From Cellulomonas sp. (GTDB lineage: Bacteria > Actinomycetota > Actinomycetes > Actinomycetales > Cellulomonadaceae): DNA of 64,000 nucleotides. Of this stretch, positions 25,294 to 34,451 are shown piece after piece. Every line of letters begins with the position of its first letter. The stretch's first letter is position 1. The notes below the pieces were generated by a model that worked only from the letters and a program-made list of their open reading frames with translations, was not told where the DNA came from and searched no databases. The stretch lies in contig NZ_JADGMY010000036.1 of assembly GCF_015234515.1 (NCBI RefSeq), positions 20,809-84,808 of the forward strand, given 5' to 3'. The position numbers and the translations under genes were made by a program.

Positions 25294-26021
25294 CGCTCGA
25301 CGTGCGGGTGCGCGTGACCAGGGGCGCCTTCTGCCTGGACGTCGCGGTGCGGGTGCCGGCGGGCACCGTGCTCGCGGTCATGGGTCCCAACGGCAGCGGC
25401 AAGTCCACGCTGCTGGAGGCGGTCGCGGGCCTGGCCCCGCTGACCGCCGGGCACGTGCGCCTCGCGGACGACGTGCTCGCGGACGTCGCGGCCGGACGGC
25501 ACGTGCCGCCCCACGAGCGCCGCCTCGGCGTCGCGCTGCAGGACGGCCTGCTCTTCGGTCATCTCACGGCGCGCGAGAACGTGGCCTTCGGCCCCCGTGC
25601 ACAGGGCGTGCGCGCCGGCGACGCACGCGCGGCCGCGGACGCGCTGCTCGCCGACGTCGGGCTGGCCGGGCTCGCGCGCACGCGCGCGGACCGGCTCTCG
25701 GGAGGGCAGGCGCAGCGGGTGGCGGTGGCCCGGGCGGTCGCGGCCCGTCCACGGGCACTGCTGCTCGACGAACCGTTCGGCGCCCTGGACGCCGCGACCC
25801 GCGCGCCGGTGCGCGCCGTGGTGCGCCGGGCGGTCGCGACCGGGCTGCCCGCGCTCGTCGTGACGCACGACCTGCGCGACGCGCTCGAGCTCGCGGACCA
25901 CCTGCTCGTCCTGCAGGACGGGCGAGAGGTCCAGCGCGGCACACCCGCGGACGTGGCGTCGGCGCCCGCGACGCCCTACGTCGAGCACGTCGTCGCGGCA
26001 GCGGCGTGGCCGGGGTCGTAG
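25290..26021 (+). CDS. modC: Molybdate ABC transporter ATP-binding protein ModC, short form
   Basis: 243 residues, GTG overlapping the modB stop. Walker A GPNGSGKST (~31-39), Q-loop ALQDGLLFGHLTARENV, signature LSGGQAQRVAVARAV, Walker B ALLLDEPFGALD and the H-loop VTHD are all intact, so it should hydrolyse ATP. It ends right after the nucleotide-binding domain. Family members with ~350 residues carry a C-terminal TOBE domain that is absent here; the separate molbindin gene at the head of this operon may make up for it. Confidence 0.92.
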   Translation: MTLDVRVRVTRGAFCLDVAVRVPAGTVLAVMGPNGSGKSTLLEAVAGLAPLTAGHVRLADDVLADVAAGRHVPPHERRLGVALQDGLLFGHLTARENVAFGPRAQGVRAGDARAAADALLADVGLAGLARTRADRLSGGQAQRVAVARAVAARPRALLLDEPFGALDAATRAPVRAVVRRAVATGLPALVVTHDLRDALELADHLLVLQDGREVQRGTPADVASAPATPYVEHVVAAAAWPGS

Positions 26022-26022
26022 C

Positions 26023-26643
26023 GTGGCCGAGGTGACACCTCCACCGGCGTTCGTCGTCGTGCTGACCGGCGGGACCGCCCGGCGCCTCGGAGGGGTCGAC
26101 AAGACCGCGCTCGACGTCGACGGGCGCCCCGTCCTGCACCGGCTGCTGGACGACGTCGGTCCGCTGCCCGTCGTCGTCGTCGGACCAGCGCAGGACGTCG
26201 GCCGTGACGTCGTGTGGACGCGGGAGGACCCACCGCTCGGCGGCCCCCTCGCGGCGACGGCCGCCGGCGTCACGGCGGGGCTCGTCGCGCACCCGGCGGC
26301 GGAGGTCGTCGTCCTGCTGGCCGGCGACCAGCCGTTCGCCGGCGTCGCGGTGGACGCGTTGCGTGACGCCCTGGCGTGCGACGACGAGGTCGACGCCGCG
26401 CTCGCGGCCGGGCCTGACGGGCGCGCCCAGCCGTTGCTCGCGGCCTACCGTCTGGCGGCCGTGCGGGAACGCCTCACGGGTGACGTGCACGGCCGGCCCG
26501 TGCGCGACCTGGTGCGCGGGCTGCGCACCGTCCTGCTGCCGGTGGCTCGCGGCACGGCGCTCGACGTGGACGACGCCGCCGACCTGGCACTCGCACGCCG
26601 CCTCGCGCGCGGGCTCAGCCCGGGGCCGGATCCCACGCGCTGA
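26023..26643 (+). CDS. mobA: Molybdenum cofactor guanylyltransferase MobA-like
   Basis: 206 residues from a GTG two bases after modC; a second GTG three codons in is also possible. The nucleotide-binding start is VVVLTGGTARRLGGVDKTALDVDGRPVLHRLL, a variant of the LAGGxSxRMGxDK motif with Thr for Ser. TREDPPLGGPLAATAAG and LLAGDQPF (metal-binding Asp) follow. It would attach GMP to Mo-molybdopterin to make the MGD form needed by the nitrate reductase. Its 3' end overlaps the convergent DUF6457 gene by 29 bases. Confidence 0.85.
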   Translation: MAEVTPPPAFVVVLTGGTARRLGGVDKTALDVDGRPVLHRLLDDVGPLPVVVVGPAQDVGRDVVWTREDPPLGGPLAATAAGVTAGLVAHPAAEVVVLLAGDQPFAGVAVDALRDALACDDEVDAALAAGPDGRAQPLLAAYRLAAVRERLTGDVHGRPVRDLVRGLRTVLLPVARGTALDVDDAADLALARRLARGLSPGPDPTR

Positions 26644-26884
26644 GCAGCTCGCCCACCTGGGCCAGCGCGTCGCGGACGGCAGCGGCCACGTCCTCGCCCT
26701 GGGCCGCGGCGCGTCCGGCCGCGAGCCCCACGACGTACGCGGTGAGCGGTGCAGCCGGCCGTACGACGCCGTGCGCGACGTCGCGCACCATGTCGAGCAC
26801 GTCGTCCTGCGTGGCCGCCACCAGCGCGGGGTCCACCCCGAGCGTCGGCGCGACCAGCCGCGTCCACTCCTCCAGCACGTCCAT
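26615..26884 (-). CDS. DUF6457-type small protein
   Basis: 89 residues. The ATG at 26884 is preceded by GGAGG with five bases between; a GTG two codons earlier would sit on the ribosome site. The sequence (MDVLEEWTRLVAPTLGVDPALVAATQDDVLDMVRDVAHGVVRPAAPLTAYVVGLAAGRA) is an all-helical domain that in several actinobacteria is fused to or next to MobA-like proteins. Here it is a separate, convergent gene overlapping the mobA end by 29 bases. The role is unknown; a link to molybdopterin guanine dinucleotide synthesis is inferred from neighbourhood. Confidence 0.7.
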   Translation of the reverse strand: MDVLEEWTRLVAPTLGVDPALVAATQDDVLDMVRDVAHGVVRPAAPLTAYVVGLAAGRAAAQGEDVAAAVRDALAQVGELLSAWDPAPG

Positions 26885-26904
26885 CGCCACCTCCGAGGAC
26901 GACC

Positions 26905-27441
26905 CTAGGCGCCCGGCACCCCCGTCGGCCGCTCACCGGGCGGGGCGAAGGCGTGCGCGCGGTGCCGGGCGGACATCTCCTCGACGAGCTCGGCCTGCTC
27001 GCGCGAGCGGGCCACGAGCGCGTCGAGCCGCTGCGGGTCCAGGCCGAGCGCGTCGGCGTGCTCCCGCAGCGTCGTCCACCCCAGACGCTTGCCCTCGAGC
27101 CCCGAGCGCAGGATCTCGAGCTCGAGGACCAGCGAGAGGGGTGAGCGGCTGCGGACCCGGCCGTTCGGCTTGAGCCGCGCGACGTGCTCGGCGAGGGCCG
27201 CGCCCGCGTGCTTCCACCGCGAGAGCGTGAACCCGAGGTCGCGGGCGGTGGCCTCGTGCACGTCGCGCTCCTGGCGCAGCTCGCGGGCCAGCCGTGCGAG
27301 CACCTGCGCGTCGTCGCCCGCGTCGGGGTTACGGCTCATCCGCTCGACGCGCGCCGAGACGGCGCTGGCGCCGGTGATGTGGTCGTTGATGTACGTCCGG
27401 ACGAGCGCCGGGTCGAGCGGCTCGTCGGTGTGCTGCGTCAT
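26905..27441 (-). CDS. Hypothetical helical protein
   Basis: 178 residues from an ATG with GGGAGG seven bases upstream. Predicted mostly helical: LVRTYINDHITGASAVSARVERMSR, VLARLARELRQERDVHEATARDLG, SRWKHAGAALAEHVARLKPNGR, LSLVLELEILRSGLEGKRLGW and a C-terminal helical stretch with SREQAELVEEMSARHR. The helix lengths and the E/H pattern recall ferritin-like four-helix bundles, but metal ligands cannot be assigned with confidence. No signal peptide. I do not recognise the family. It is followed upstream (minus strand) by a glycosyltransferase gene but they are not clearly co-transcribed. Confidence 0.65.
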   Translation of the reverse strand: MTQHTDEPLDPALVRTYINDHITGASAVSARVERMSRNPDAGDDAQVLARLARELRQERDVHEATARDLGFTLSRWKHAGAALAEHVARLKPNGRVRSRSPLSLVLELEILRSGLEGKRLGWTTLREHADALGLDPQRLDALVARSREQAELVEEMSARHRAHAFAPPGERPTGVPGA

Positions 27442-27512
27442 CGCGTCCTCCCGGGTCGACGTCACCCGATCCTGCGGTGCCGCGCGCCCGGGCGCACGCC
27501 GGGACCGGTGGG

Positions 27513-28688
27513 TCAGACGCTCTCGGTGCGCGGGGTCGGCGGCGGCCCCGCCTGCTGCGCCTCGCGCTCGACCAGCTGCTCACGCCGGCTCGACTCCCGC
27601 GGCCGGTACACGACGCGCGAGTGGAACGTGAAGCGCACCACGAAGGCGACGGCGATGGTGATCGCCGTCGCGAGCACGGCGGCGACGTGCATGGTCTCGA
27701 CCAGCAGCGCCATGACCGGCATCCGGACCAGGGTCTCGACGTTGTTGAACGTGAACGACTGCGCGAACCGTGACCACACGCCCTTGCCCTCGTGCCGCAG
27801 GTCGCGGAACACGAAGCGCTCCTGCAGCAGGAAGTTGCCGACGATGGTGAGCTCCGCTGCGACGAGGGCCGCGAGCAGCCACGGAGCGCCGAGCCTGGTG
27901 AGCAGCGCCACGATCGCCACGTTCGCGACGGCGCCCATCCCGCCGATGATCGCGAACCGGGACATGCGGCCGAAGCGCAGACCCGCGAGCTGCCACATGA
28001 AGTGCACGCCCTGCGCGAGGTTCGCCTTGGACTCCCCCGCGAACCGCGACCCGAACACGAACGGCACCTCGACGACCCGCATGGGGTGCCGCGCGAGGAT
28101 CTCGAGGAGGATCTTGAACCCGCGGGGGCGCAGCGCCTCGAGGTCCACCGCGGCCTTGCGCACGGCGAAGAAGCCGGTCATGGGGTCCGAGCAGTCCCGC
28201 AGCCGCACGGGGAACATCGCGCGCGTCACCGCGGTCGACGCGGAAGACACCGCCTGTCGCACGACGCCCGACAGCCCGGCGCTCGACCCGTCCCCGATGT
28301 ACCGCGACGCGACGACGACGTCCACGTCCGGGTCCTGGACACGCGCCACCAGGCTGGGGATCAGCTCCGGCGGGTGCTGCAGGTCGCCGTCCATGACGAG
28401 GAAGTACGGCGTCGTCGACGCACGCACGCCCTCGAGCACGGCACCACCGAGGCCGCCTTCCGGCTCGTCACGGTGGATCACCCGCACCGGGAGCTCGGCC
28501 GTCGGCGCGACGGCCCGCACCACGTCCGCGGTGTCGTCGGACGAGTCGTCGACGAACAGCAGCTCGACGCCCAGGCCGCGCGTGGCCGCGCCGACCCGAC
28601 GGACGAGCTCGGCGACGTTGGGCGCCTCGTTGAACGTCGGCACGATGACGGTGACGCGCGCGTCGTTCCGCTCGGGCGTTGCGGTCAT
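27513..28688 (-). CDS. Family 2 glycosyltransferase (DPMS-like) fused to a GtrA-type membrane domain
   Basis: 391 residues. Residues ~10-240 form a GT2 polyprenol-phosphate mannose/glucose synthase-like domain: VTVIVPTFNEAPNV, LLFVDDSSDDT, YFLVMDGDLQHPPE (DxD-like metal site), RDCSDPMTGFFAVRK and SRFAGESKA. Residues ~245-370 hold four membrane spans of the GtrA family (FAIIGGMGAVANVAIVALLTRLG ... VVRFTFHSRVVY). The enzyme probably loads a sugar on a polyprenyl phosphate and the membrane part may flip it for cell-wall glycan or protein glycosylation. GAGG precedes the ATG. Confidence 0.88.
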   Translation of the reverse strand: MTATPERNDARVTVIVPTFNEAPNVAELVRRVGAATRGLGVELLFVDDSSDDTADVVRAVAPTAELPVRVIHRDEPEGGLGGAVLEGVRASTTPYFLVMDGDLQHPPELIPSLVARVQDPDVDVVVASRYIGDGSSAGLSGVVRQAVSSASTAVTRAMFPVRLRDCSDPMTGFFAVRKAAVDLEALRPRGFKILLEILARHPMRVVEVPFVFGSRFAGESKANLAQGVHFMWQLAGLRFGRMSRFAIIGGMGAVANVAIVALLTRLGAPWLLAALVAAELTIVGNFLLQERFVFRDLRHEGKGVWSRFAQSFTFNNVETLVRMPVMALLVETMHVAAVLATAITIAVAFVVRFTFHSRVVYRPRESSRREQLVEREAQQAGPPPTPRTESV

Positions 28689-28852
28689 GAGGGCCTCGCT
28701 TCGTTCTCCGCCGACCCTGCCGACTCTGGCGCGGGTTCTGACACGGTATCCGACAGCGCGGTCGAGACCGAGGGGACGCAGATCCCTAAACGCTTCGGAC
28801 GATCCCGCCCCGGTGACGCGCCCCCGCGCGGGACCGGGACCGCTCTGCCACC

Positions 28853-29653
28853 ATGACGCACGTGAAGCGCGACATGACCGCCCACCTGACCCTCGACGTC
28901 ACCTCCCCCGCGCGCCTGGTCCTCGAGGTGGCCGTCGCCCTCCTGCACGACCCGACGGAGCAGCTCACGGTCACGTCCGCCGGTCGGGCCGTCACGCCGC
29001 GCGAGGTGGTCGACCCGCACGGGACCCGGCTGCACGTCCTCGACGTGGACCCCGGCCCGCTCACCGTGGACTACCGCGCGAGCGTCACCGGCCGTGCCGA
29101 GCAGGATCTCGGCGGCCCCTCCGACGAGCTGGTCTACCTGCGCCCGAGCCGCTACTGCGAGTCCGACGAGCTCGCCCCCACGGCACGCTCGGAGTTCCGG
29201 GGACTGACGGGTGTCGACCTGCTCGCGGCGGTGAGCTCCTGGGTCGGGACCCGCCTCGCGTACGTCCCGGGCGCGAGCCTGCCGACGGACGGCGCCGTGC
29301 GCACGCTGCTCGCCCGCCGGGGCGTGTGCCGCGACTTCGCGCACCTCGTCGTCGCCCTCCTGCGCGCTCTCGACGTCCCGGCGCGGGTCGTCGCCGTGTA
29401 CGCACCCGGGCTGGACCCCATGGACTTCCACGCGGTGGCCGAGGCGTACGTCGAGGGCCGCTGGCGGGTCGTCGACGCGACGACGCTCGCGCCGCGCTCG
29501 ACCCTCGTGCGGATCGCGACGGGTCGCGACGCGTCCGACACCGCCTTCCTGTCGGTGCACCGCGGGACCGCGACGCTCCGGGAGATCGTCGTGAGCGCCG
29601 TCGCCGACACCCTCCCCGACGACGACGTGCGCGACCTGGTGTCCCTCGGCTGA
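28853..29653 (+). CDS. Transglutaminase-like cysteine protease-fold protein
   Basis: 266 residues. The N-terminal ~110 residues are a beta-rich transglutaminase N-domain. The core has LLARRGVCRDFAHLVVALLRALDVPARVVAVYAPGLDPMDFHAVAEAYVEGRWRVVDAT, giving the Cys (GVCRD), His (DFHA) and Asp (VVDAT) catalytic triad. No signal peptide. Substrate unknown; such proteins often act as proteases or amidases. The start is uncertain: neither the ATG at 28853 nor that at 28874 has a clear ribosome site. It is divergent from the glycosyltransferase gene. Confidence 0.82.
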   Translation: MTHVKRDMTAHLTLDVTSPARLVLEVAVALLHDPTEQLTVTSAGRAVTPREVVDPHGTRLHVLDVDPGPLTVDYRASVTGRAEQDLGGPSDELVYLRPSRYCESDELAPTARSEFRGLTGVDLLAAVSSWVGTRLAYVPGASLPTDGAVRTLLARRGVCRDFAHLVVALLRALDVPARVVAVYAPGLDPMDFHAVAEAYVEGRWRVVDATTLAPRSTLVRIATGRDASDTAFLSVHRGTATLREIVVSAVADTLPDDDVRDLVSLG

Positions 29654-29726
29654 CCCTCGCCGGCGGCGCGCAGCGGACGTGACGCCGACCACACCGGCTC
29701 GAAGAGCCGACTCCACACCTCCCTGG

Positions 29727-29732
29727 CACGCT
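29727..29732 (+). promoter_or_regulatory. Possible -10 box of leaderless glgX transcript
   Basis: CACGCT lies 12 to 7 bases before the ATG at 29739. It matches TAnnnT less well than other boxes here but equals the box before the Cys-rich leader peptide. Confidence 0.3.
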
Positions 29733-29738
29733 GGGCGC

Positions 29739-31934
29739 ATGCACATCTGGCCCGGACGCCCCTACCCCCTCGGCGCCACCTACGACGGCACGGGGACCAA
29801 CTTCGCGCTCTTCTCCGGCGTCGCCGAACGTGTCGAGCTGTGCCTCATCGCCGACGACGGCACCGAGACCCGCGTCGACCTGCCCGAGGTCGACGCCTTC
29901 GTCTGGCACGGCTACCTGCCGTCGATCGCCCCCGGTCAGCGGTACGGCTACCGCGTCCACGGGCCGTACGACCCGGCGGCCGGCCACCGCTGCGACCCCT
30001 CGAAGCTCCTGCTCGACCCGTACGCCAAGGCGATCGACGGGCAGATCGACGGCGACCCGTCGCTGTACTCCTACACGTTCGGCGACCCCGGGACCCGTAA
30101 CGAGACGGACTCCGCGGGCCACACGATGACGTCGGTCGTCGTCAACCCGTTCTTCGACTGGGGGCACGACCGCCCGCCGGAGCACGAGTACCACGAGTCG
30201 GTGATCTACGAGGCGCACGTCAAGGGCCTGACGCGCCTGCACCCGGCCGTGCCGGAGGAGATGCGCGGCACCTACGCCGCGCTCGGCCACCCCGCGGTCG
30301 TCGAGCACCTGTCCGGCCTCGGCATCACCGCGGTCGAGCTCATGCCCGTCCACCAGTTCGTCAACGACTCCTCGCTGCAGGAGAAGGGGCTGTCGAACTA
30401 CTGGGGGTACAACACGATCGGCTTCTTCGCGCCGCACAACGGCTTCGCGTCCGCGGCGGGCCGGGGCCAGCAGGTCCAGGAGTTCAAGTCGATGGTCAAG
30501 GCCCTGCACGCCGCGAACATCGAGGTCATCCTCGACGTGGTGTACAACCACACGGCCGAGGGCAACCACATGGGCCCGACGCTGAGCTTCCGCGGCATCG
30601 ACAACGCGAGCTACTACCGCCTGGTCGACGACGACCAGTCGCACTACTTCGACACCACCGGCACGGGCAACTCGCTGCTGATGCGCTCACCCGCGGTGCT
30701 GCAGCTCATCATGGACTCGCTGCGCTACTGGGTGACCGAGATGCACGTCGACGGGTTCCGCTTCGACCTGGCGGCCACCCTCGCGCGGCAGTTCCACGAG
30801 GTGGACCGCCTGTCGGCGTTCTTCGACCTCGTGCACCAGGACCCGGTCATCTCGCAGGTCAAGCTGATCGCCGAGCCCTGGGACCTCGGCGAGGGCGGCT
30901 ACCAGGTCGGCGGCTTCCCGCCGCTGTGGACCGAGTGGAACGGCAAGTACCGCGACACCGTGCGCGACTTCTGGCGCGGCGAGCCGTCCACCCTCGGGGA
31001 GTTCGCGAGCCGGCTGACGGGCTCGTCCGACCTGTACGAGCACACGGGTCGCCGGCCGATCGCCAGCATCAACTTCGTCACGGCGCACGACGGGTTCACG
31101 CTGCGCGACCTGGTGTCGTACAACGACAAGCACAACGAGGCGAACGGCGAGGACAACCGGGACGGCGAGAGCCACAACCGGTCCTGGAACTGCGGCGTCG
31201 AGGGAGCCACGGACGACGCGAAGGTCCTGGCCCTGCGCGCGCGCCAGCAGCGCAACTTCCTCGCCACGCTGCTGCTGTCGCAGGGCGTTCCGATGATGGC
31301 CCACGGTGACGAGCTGGGGCGCACGCAGGGCGGCAACAACAACGGCTACTGCCAGGACAACGAGATCACGTGGGTCGACTGGCACCTGGACGACGAGCGG
31401 CAGTCGCTGCTCGAGTTCACGCGCCGCGTCGTCCACCTCCGGCGGGACCACCCCGTCTTCCGGCGGCGCCGGTTCTTCGCGGGCGCCGCGGAGCACGGCG
31501 GCGAGTCCGACCTGCGGGACATCGCCTGGATGAGCCCGACGGGCGGCCACATGTCCGACGAGGCCTGGAGCTCGGAGCACGCGTTCGCCGTCATGGTCTT
31601 CCTCAACGGCGACGCGATCGACGAGCCGGACCTGCGCGGGCAGGACGTCGTCGACGACTCGTTCCTGCTGCTGTTCAACGGGCACTGGGAGAAGAAGCAG
31701 TTCCAGCTGCCGGGTGCCGAGTACGGCGCCGTGTGGACCGCGGTGCTCGACACCGACGCGCAGGTGCGCCCGGGTCGCGAGATCCGCTCGCGCGGCCGCG
31801 TGACCCTCGCCCCGCGGTCGATGGTGCTGCTCACGCGTCCGCCAGAGCGCGAGTCGCCGTCGTCGTCGGGCAGCGGCTCGGCGGCGACGGCCTCGCGCCA
31901 GGCGAGCCGGTCCGCGCGGGAGGGCGGGGCATGA
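29739..31934 (+). CDS. glgX: Glycogen debranching enzyme GlgX (isoamylase-type GH13)
   Basis: 731 residues. An N-terminal carbohydrate-binding module (YPLGATYDGTGTNFALFSGVAERVELCL) precedes the GH13 barrel. Catalytic regions: VVYNHTAEG, DGFRFDLA (nucleophile Asp), AEPWD (acid/base Glu) and TAHDGFT (transition-state Asp). The YANFA-like NNNGYCQDNEITWVDW motif is typical of GlgX. It removes alpha-1,6 branches from glycogen. It overlaps treY by four bases, and treZ follows, so it feeds linear maltodextrins to trehalose formation. The last ~25 residues are a Ser-rich tail. Confidence 0.93.
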   Translation: MHIWPGRPYPLGATYDGTGTNFALFSGVAERVELCLIADDGTETRVDLPEVDAFVWHGYLPSIAPGQRYGYRVHGPYDPAAGHRCDPSKLLLDPYAKAIDGQIDGDPSLYSYTFGDPGTRNETDSAGHTMTSVVVNPFFDWGHDRPPEHEYHESVIYEAHVKGLTRLHPAVPEEMRGTYAALGHPAVVEHLSGLGITAVELMPVHQFVNDSSLQEKGLSNYWGYNTIGFFAPHNGFASAAGRGQQVQEFKSMVKALHAANIEVILDVVYNHTAEGNHMGPTLSFRGIDNASYYRLVDDDQSHYFDTTGTGNSLLMRSPAVLQLIMDSLRYWVTEMHVDGFRFDLAATLARQFHEVDRLSAFFDLVHQDPVISQVKLIAEPWDLGEGGYQVGGFPPLWTEWNGKYRDTVRDFWRGEPSTLGEFASRLTGSSDLYEHTGRRPIASINFVTAHDGFTLRDLVSYNDKHNEANGEDNRDGESHNRSWNCGVEGATDDAKVLALRARQQRNFLATLLLSQGVPMMAHGDELGRTQGGNNNGYCQDNEITWVDWHLDDERQSLLEFTRRVVHLRRDHPVFRRRRFFAGAAEHGGESDLRDIAWMSPTGGHMSDEAWSSEHAFAVMVFLNGDAIDEPDLRGQDVVDDSFLLLFNGHWEKKQFQLPGAEYGAVWTAVLDTDAQVRPGREIRSRGRVTLAPRSMVLLTRPPERESPSSSGSGSAATASRQASRSAREGGA

Positions 31935-34450
31935 GCGAGGCCACGCCGGAGCGCTCGGTGCCCGGGCGCCGGTCGGTGCGGGCACCGCACCGCGTCCCGG
32001 TGTCGACGTACCGCGTGCAGCTCGGTGCGGACCTGACGTTCGACGACGTCGCCGCGCGCGTCCCGTACTACGCGAGCCTCGGGGTCACCCACGTGTACCT
32101 GTCGCCGGTTCTCGAGGCGGCGCCCGGCTCGACGCACGGGTACGACGTGGTCGACCACGACCATGTCTCCCCCGTGCTCGGGGGCGAGGAGGGCCTGCGG
32201 CGGCTCGCGGAGGTGGCGCACGACGCAGGGCTCGGGCTCGTGCTCGACATCGTCCCCAACCACATGGCGGTCCCCACGCCGGTGTGGCACAACCGCGCGC
32301 TGTGGTCCGTGCTCGCGGACGGCTCGGACTCGCCGTTCGCGGCGTGGTTCGACGTCGACTGGTCCGCGGGCGACGGCGCGCTCCTCATGCCGGTGCTCGG
32401 TGACCGCATCGGTGCGGTGCTCGCACGCGACGAGCTGCGGGTCGAGGAGCTCGACGTGCCCGGCCTCGGGGAGCGCACGGTGCTGCGGTACCACGACCAC
32501 GTGTTCCCCGTGCGGCCCGGCACCGAGCACCTGCCCCTCGCGGAGCTCGTCGAGCGGCAGCACTACCGCCTCGCGTACTGGAAGGTCGCCGACGAGGAGC
32601 TGAACTACCGCCGGTTCTTCGACGTCGGGACGCTCGTGGCCGTGCGCGTCGAGGACCCCGAGGTGTTCGACGCCACGCACGCGCTGGTCCTGCGGCTGCT
32701 GCGCGACGGCGTGGTCGACGGGCTGCGGATCGACCACCCCGACGGCCTGGCCGACCCCGCCGGCTACCTCGCGCGGCTGCGCGACGTGACGGAGGGGGCG
32801 TGGGTCGTCGTCGAGAAGATCCTCGCCGGCACCGAGGAGCTCCCCGACGACTGGGCGACCGCCGGGACCACCGGCTACGAGGCCCTGTGGCGCGTGCAGC
32901 AGACGTTCGTCGACCCCGGCGGCGCGGGCGTCCTCGGTTCGGTCATGCACCGGCTCACCGGCGACGTGTCCGACGCGTTCGACGCCGTCGAGGAGGACGC
33001 CAAGCGCGAGGTGGTCGACGGACCGCTGTACGCCGAGGTGCACCGGCTGACGAACCTCGCGGCGGAGATCTGCCACGAGGACCTCCGCCTGCGCGACCAC
33101 ACGTGGCGCGCGCTCGAGGACTGCCTCGTCGAGCTGCTCGTCGCGTTCGACCGCTACCGCGCGTACGTCGTGCCCGGCGAGCCGGCGCCCCCGACCTCGG
33201 TCGCCGTCATGACCGCGGCGGCGCAGCGGGCCCGCCGGCGGCTCGGCACCGAGCGCGACGAGACCATGGACGTGCTCGTCGACCTCCTGCTGGGGCGCGA
33301 GGCCGGGTCCGCCGGCCGGACCCGCGACCCCCGGCGCGACGAGCTCGTCGTGCGCTTCCAGCAGACCTGTGGCGCCGTCATGGCCAAGGGGGTCGAGGAC
33401 ACGGCGTTCTACCGCTGGACGCACCTCGTGGCGCTGTGCGAGGTCGGCGGCGAGCCCGCGCGGTTCGCGACGACCCCGACCGACCTGGCCGCGTGGGCCA
33501 GGCAGGCGCAGGCCTCGGCCCCGCTGGGCATGACGACGCTGTCGACGCACGACACGAAGCGCGGCGAGGACACGCGCGCGCGTCTCGGCGTGCTGTCCGA
33601 GCTGCCGCACGAGTGGTCGGCCCTCGTCGAGGACCTGCGCCGCGCGTCGGCGCCGTACCGCGGTGCGCTGCTCGACGGCCGCACCGAGTACCTGCTGTGG
33701 CAGACGCTGGTCGGCACGTGGACCGACGACGGCCCGCTCGAGGAGGACCGGCTCGTCGAGTACCTCCTCAAGGCCGTGCGGGAGGCGAAGTCGCACACCT
33801 CCTGGACCGCGCCCGACGACGCGTACGAGCAGGCCGTCCTGTCGACCGCGCGGCAGGCTCGCACGGACCCCGCCGTCCAGGGGCTGCTGGGCGACTGGGA
33901 CGTGCGCGCACGCGAGGCGGTGCGCGCCGCGACGCTGGGTCAGAAGCTCGTGCAGCTGACGCTGCCGGGTGTGGCCGACGTGTACCAGGGCACCGAGGTG
34001 CCGAACCCCACCCTCGTCGACCCGGACAACCGCCGGCCCGTCGACGCGGACGAGCTCGCGGCACGGCTGGCGCGCCTCGACGAGGGCGCCGGGCCCCGCG
34101 GGCTGGCGGACGAGAAGCTGCTCGTCACGTCGCGCGCCCTGCGGGTGCGGCGCGACGTCGCGGAGGCGTTCGTGGGACCGGACGCGGGGTTCCTGCCGCT
34201 CCCGCACTCCTCGGGGCACGCGCTGACGTACGCGCGCACCGTCGGCGGGCAGCCGCGGGTCGCGGTGGTCGCGACCCGGCTCGCCGCCGCGGTGCAGCGG
34301 CTCGGCGGGTGGGCGGACCACACGGTCGCGCTCCCCGAGGGCAGGTGGCACGACGTCCTGACGGACCGGTTGGTGCCGGGCGGCGTCCAGCGCGTCGCGG
34401 ACGTCCTCGAGCGGCTGCCGCTCGCGCTGCTGGTCCGGGAAGGAGCATGA
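31931..34450 (+). CDS. treY: Maltooligosyltrehalose synthase TreY
   Basis: 839 residues, ATG overlapping the glgX stop. GH13 motifs: STYRVQLGADLTFDDVAARVPYYASLGVTHVYLSPVLEAAPGSTHGYDVVDH, LDIVPNHMA, DGLRIDHPDGLADP (nucleophile Asp), VEKILAGTEELP (Glu), TLSTHDTKRGEDTRAR and LTLPGVADVYQGTE. It turns the reducing-end glucose of maltodextrin into a trehalosyl end. The N-terminal ~20 residues are an Arg/Pro-rich extension. Confidence 0.95.
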   Translation: MSEATPERSVPGRRSVRAPHRVPVSTYRVQLGADLTFDDVAARVPYYASLGVTHVYLSPVLEAAPGSTHGYDVVDHDHVSPVLGGEEGLRRLAEVAHDAGLGLVLDIVPNHMAVPTPVWHNRALWSVLADGSDSPFAAWFDVDWSAGDGALLMPVLGDRIGAVLARDELRVEELDVPGLGERTVLRYHDHVFPVRPGTEHLPLAELVERQHYRLAYWKVADEELNYRRFFDVGTLVAVRVEDPEVFDATHALVLRLLRDGVVDGLRIDHPDGLADPAGYLARLRDVTEGAWVVVEKILAGTEELPDDWATAGTTGYEALWRVQQTFVDPGGAGVLGSVMHRLTGDVSDAFDAVEEDAKREVVDGPLYAEVHRLTNLAAEICHEDLRLRDHTWRALEDCLVELLVAFDRYRAYVVPGEPAPPTSVAVMTAAAQRARRRLGTERDETMDVLVDLLLGREAGSAGRTRDPRRDELVVRFQQTCGAVMAKGVEDTAFYRWTHLVALCEVGGEPARFATTPTDLAAWARQAQASAPLGMTTLSTHDTKRGEDTRARLGVLSELPHEWSALVEDLRRASAPYRGALLDGRTEYLLWQTLVGTWTDDGPLEEDRLVEYLLKAVREAKSHTSWTAPDDAYEQAVLSTARQARTDPAVQGLLGDWDVRAREAVRAATLGQKLVQLTLPGVADVYQGTEVPNPTLVDPDNRRPVDADELAARLARLDEGAGPRGLADEKLLVTSRALRVRRDVAEAFVGPDAGFLPLPHSSGHALTYARTVGGQPRVAVVATRLAAAVQRLGGWADHTVALPEGRWHDVLTDRLVPGGVQRVADVLERLPLALLVREGA

Positions 34451-34451
34451 G

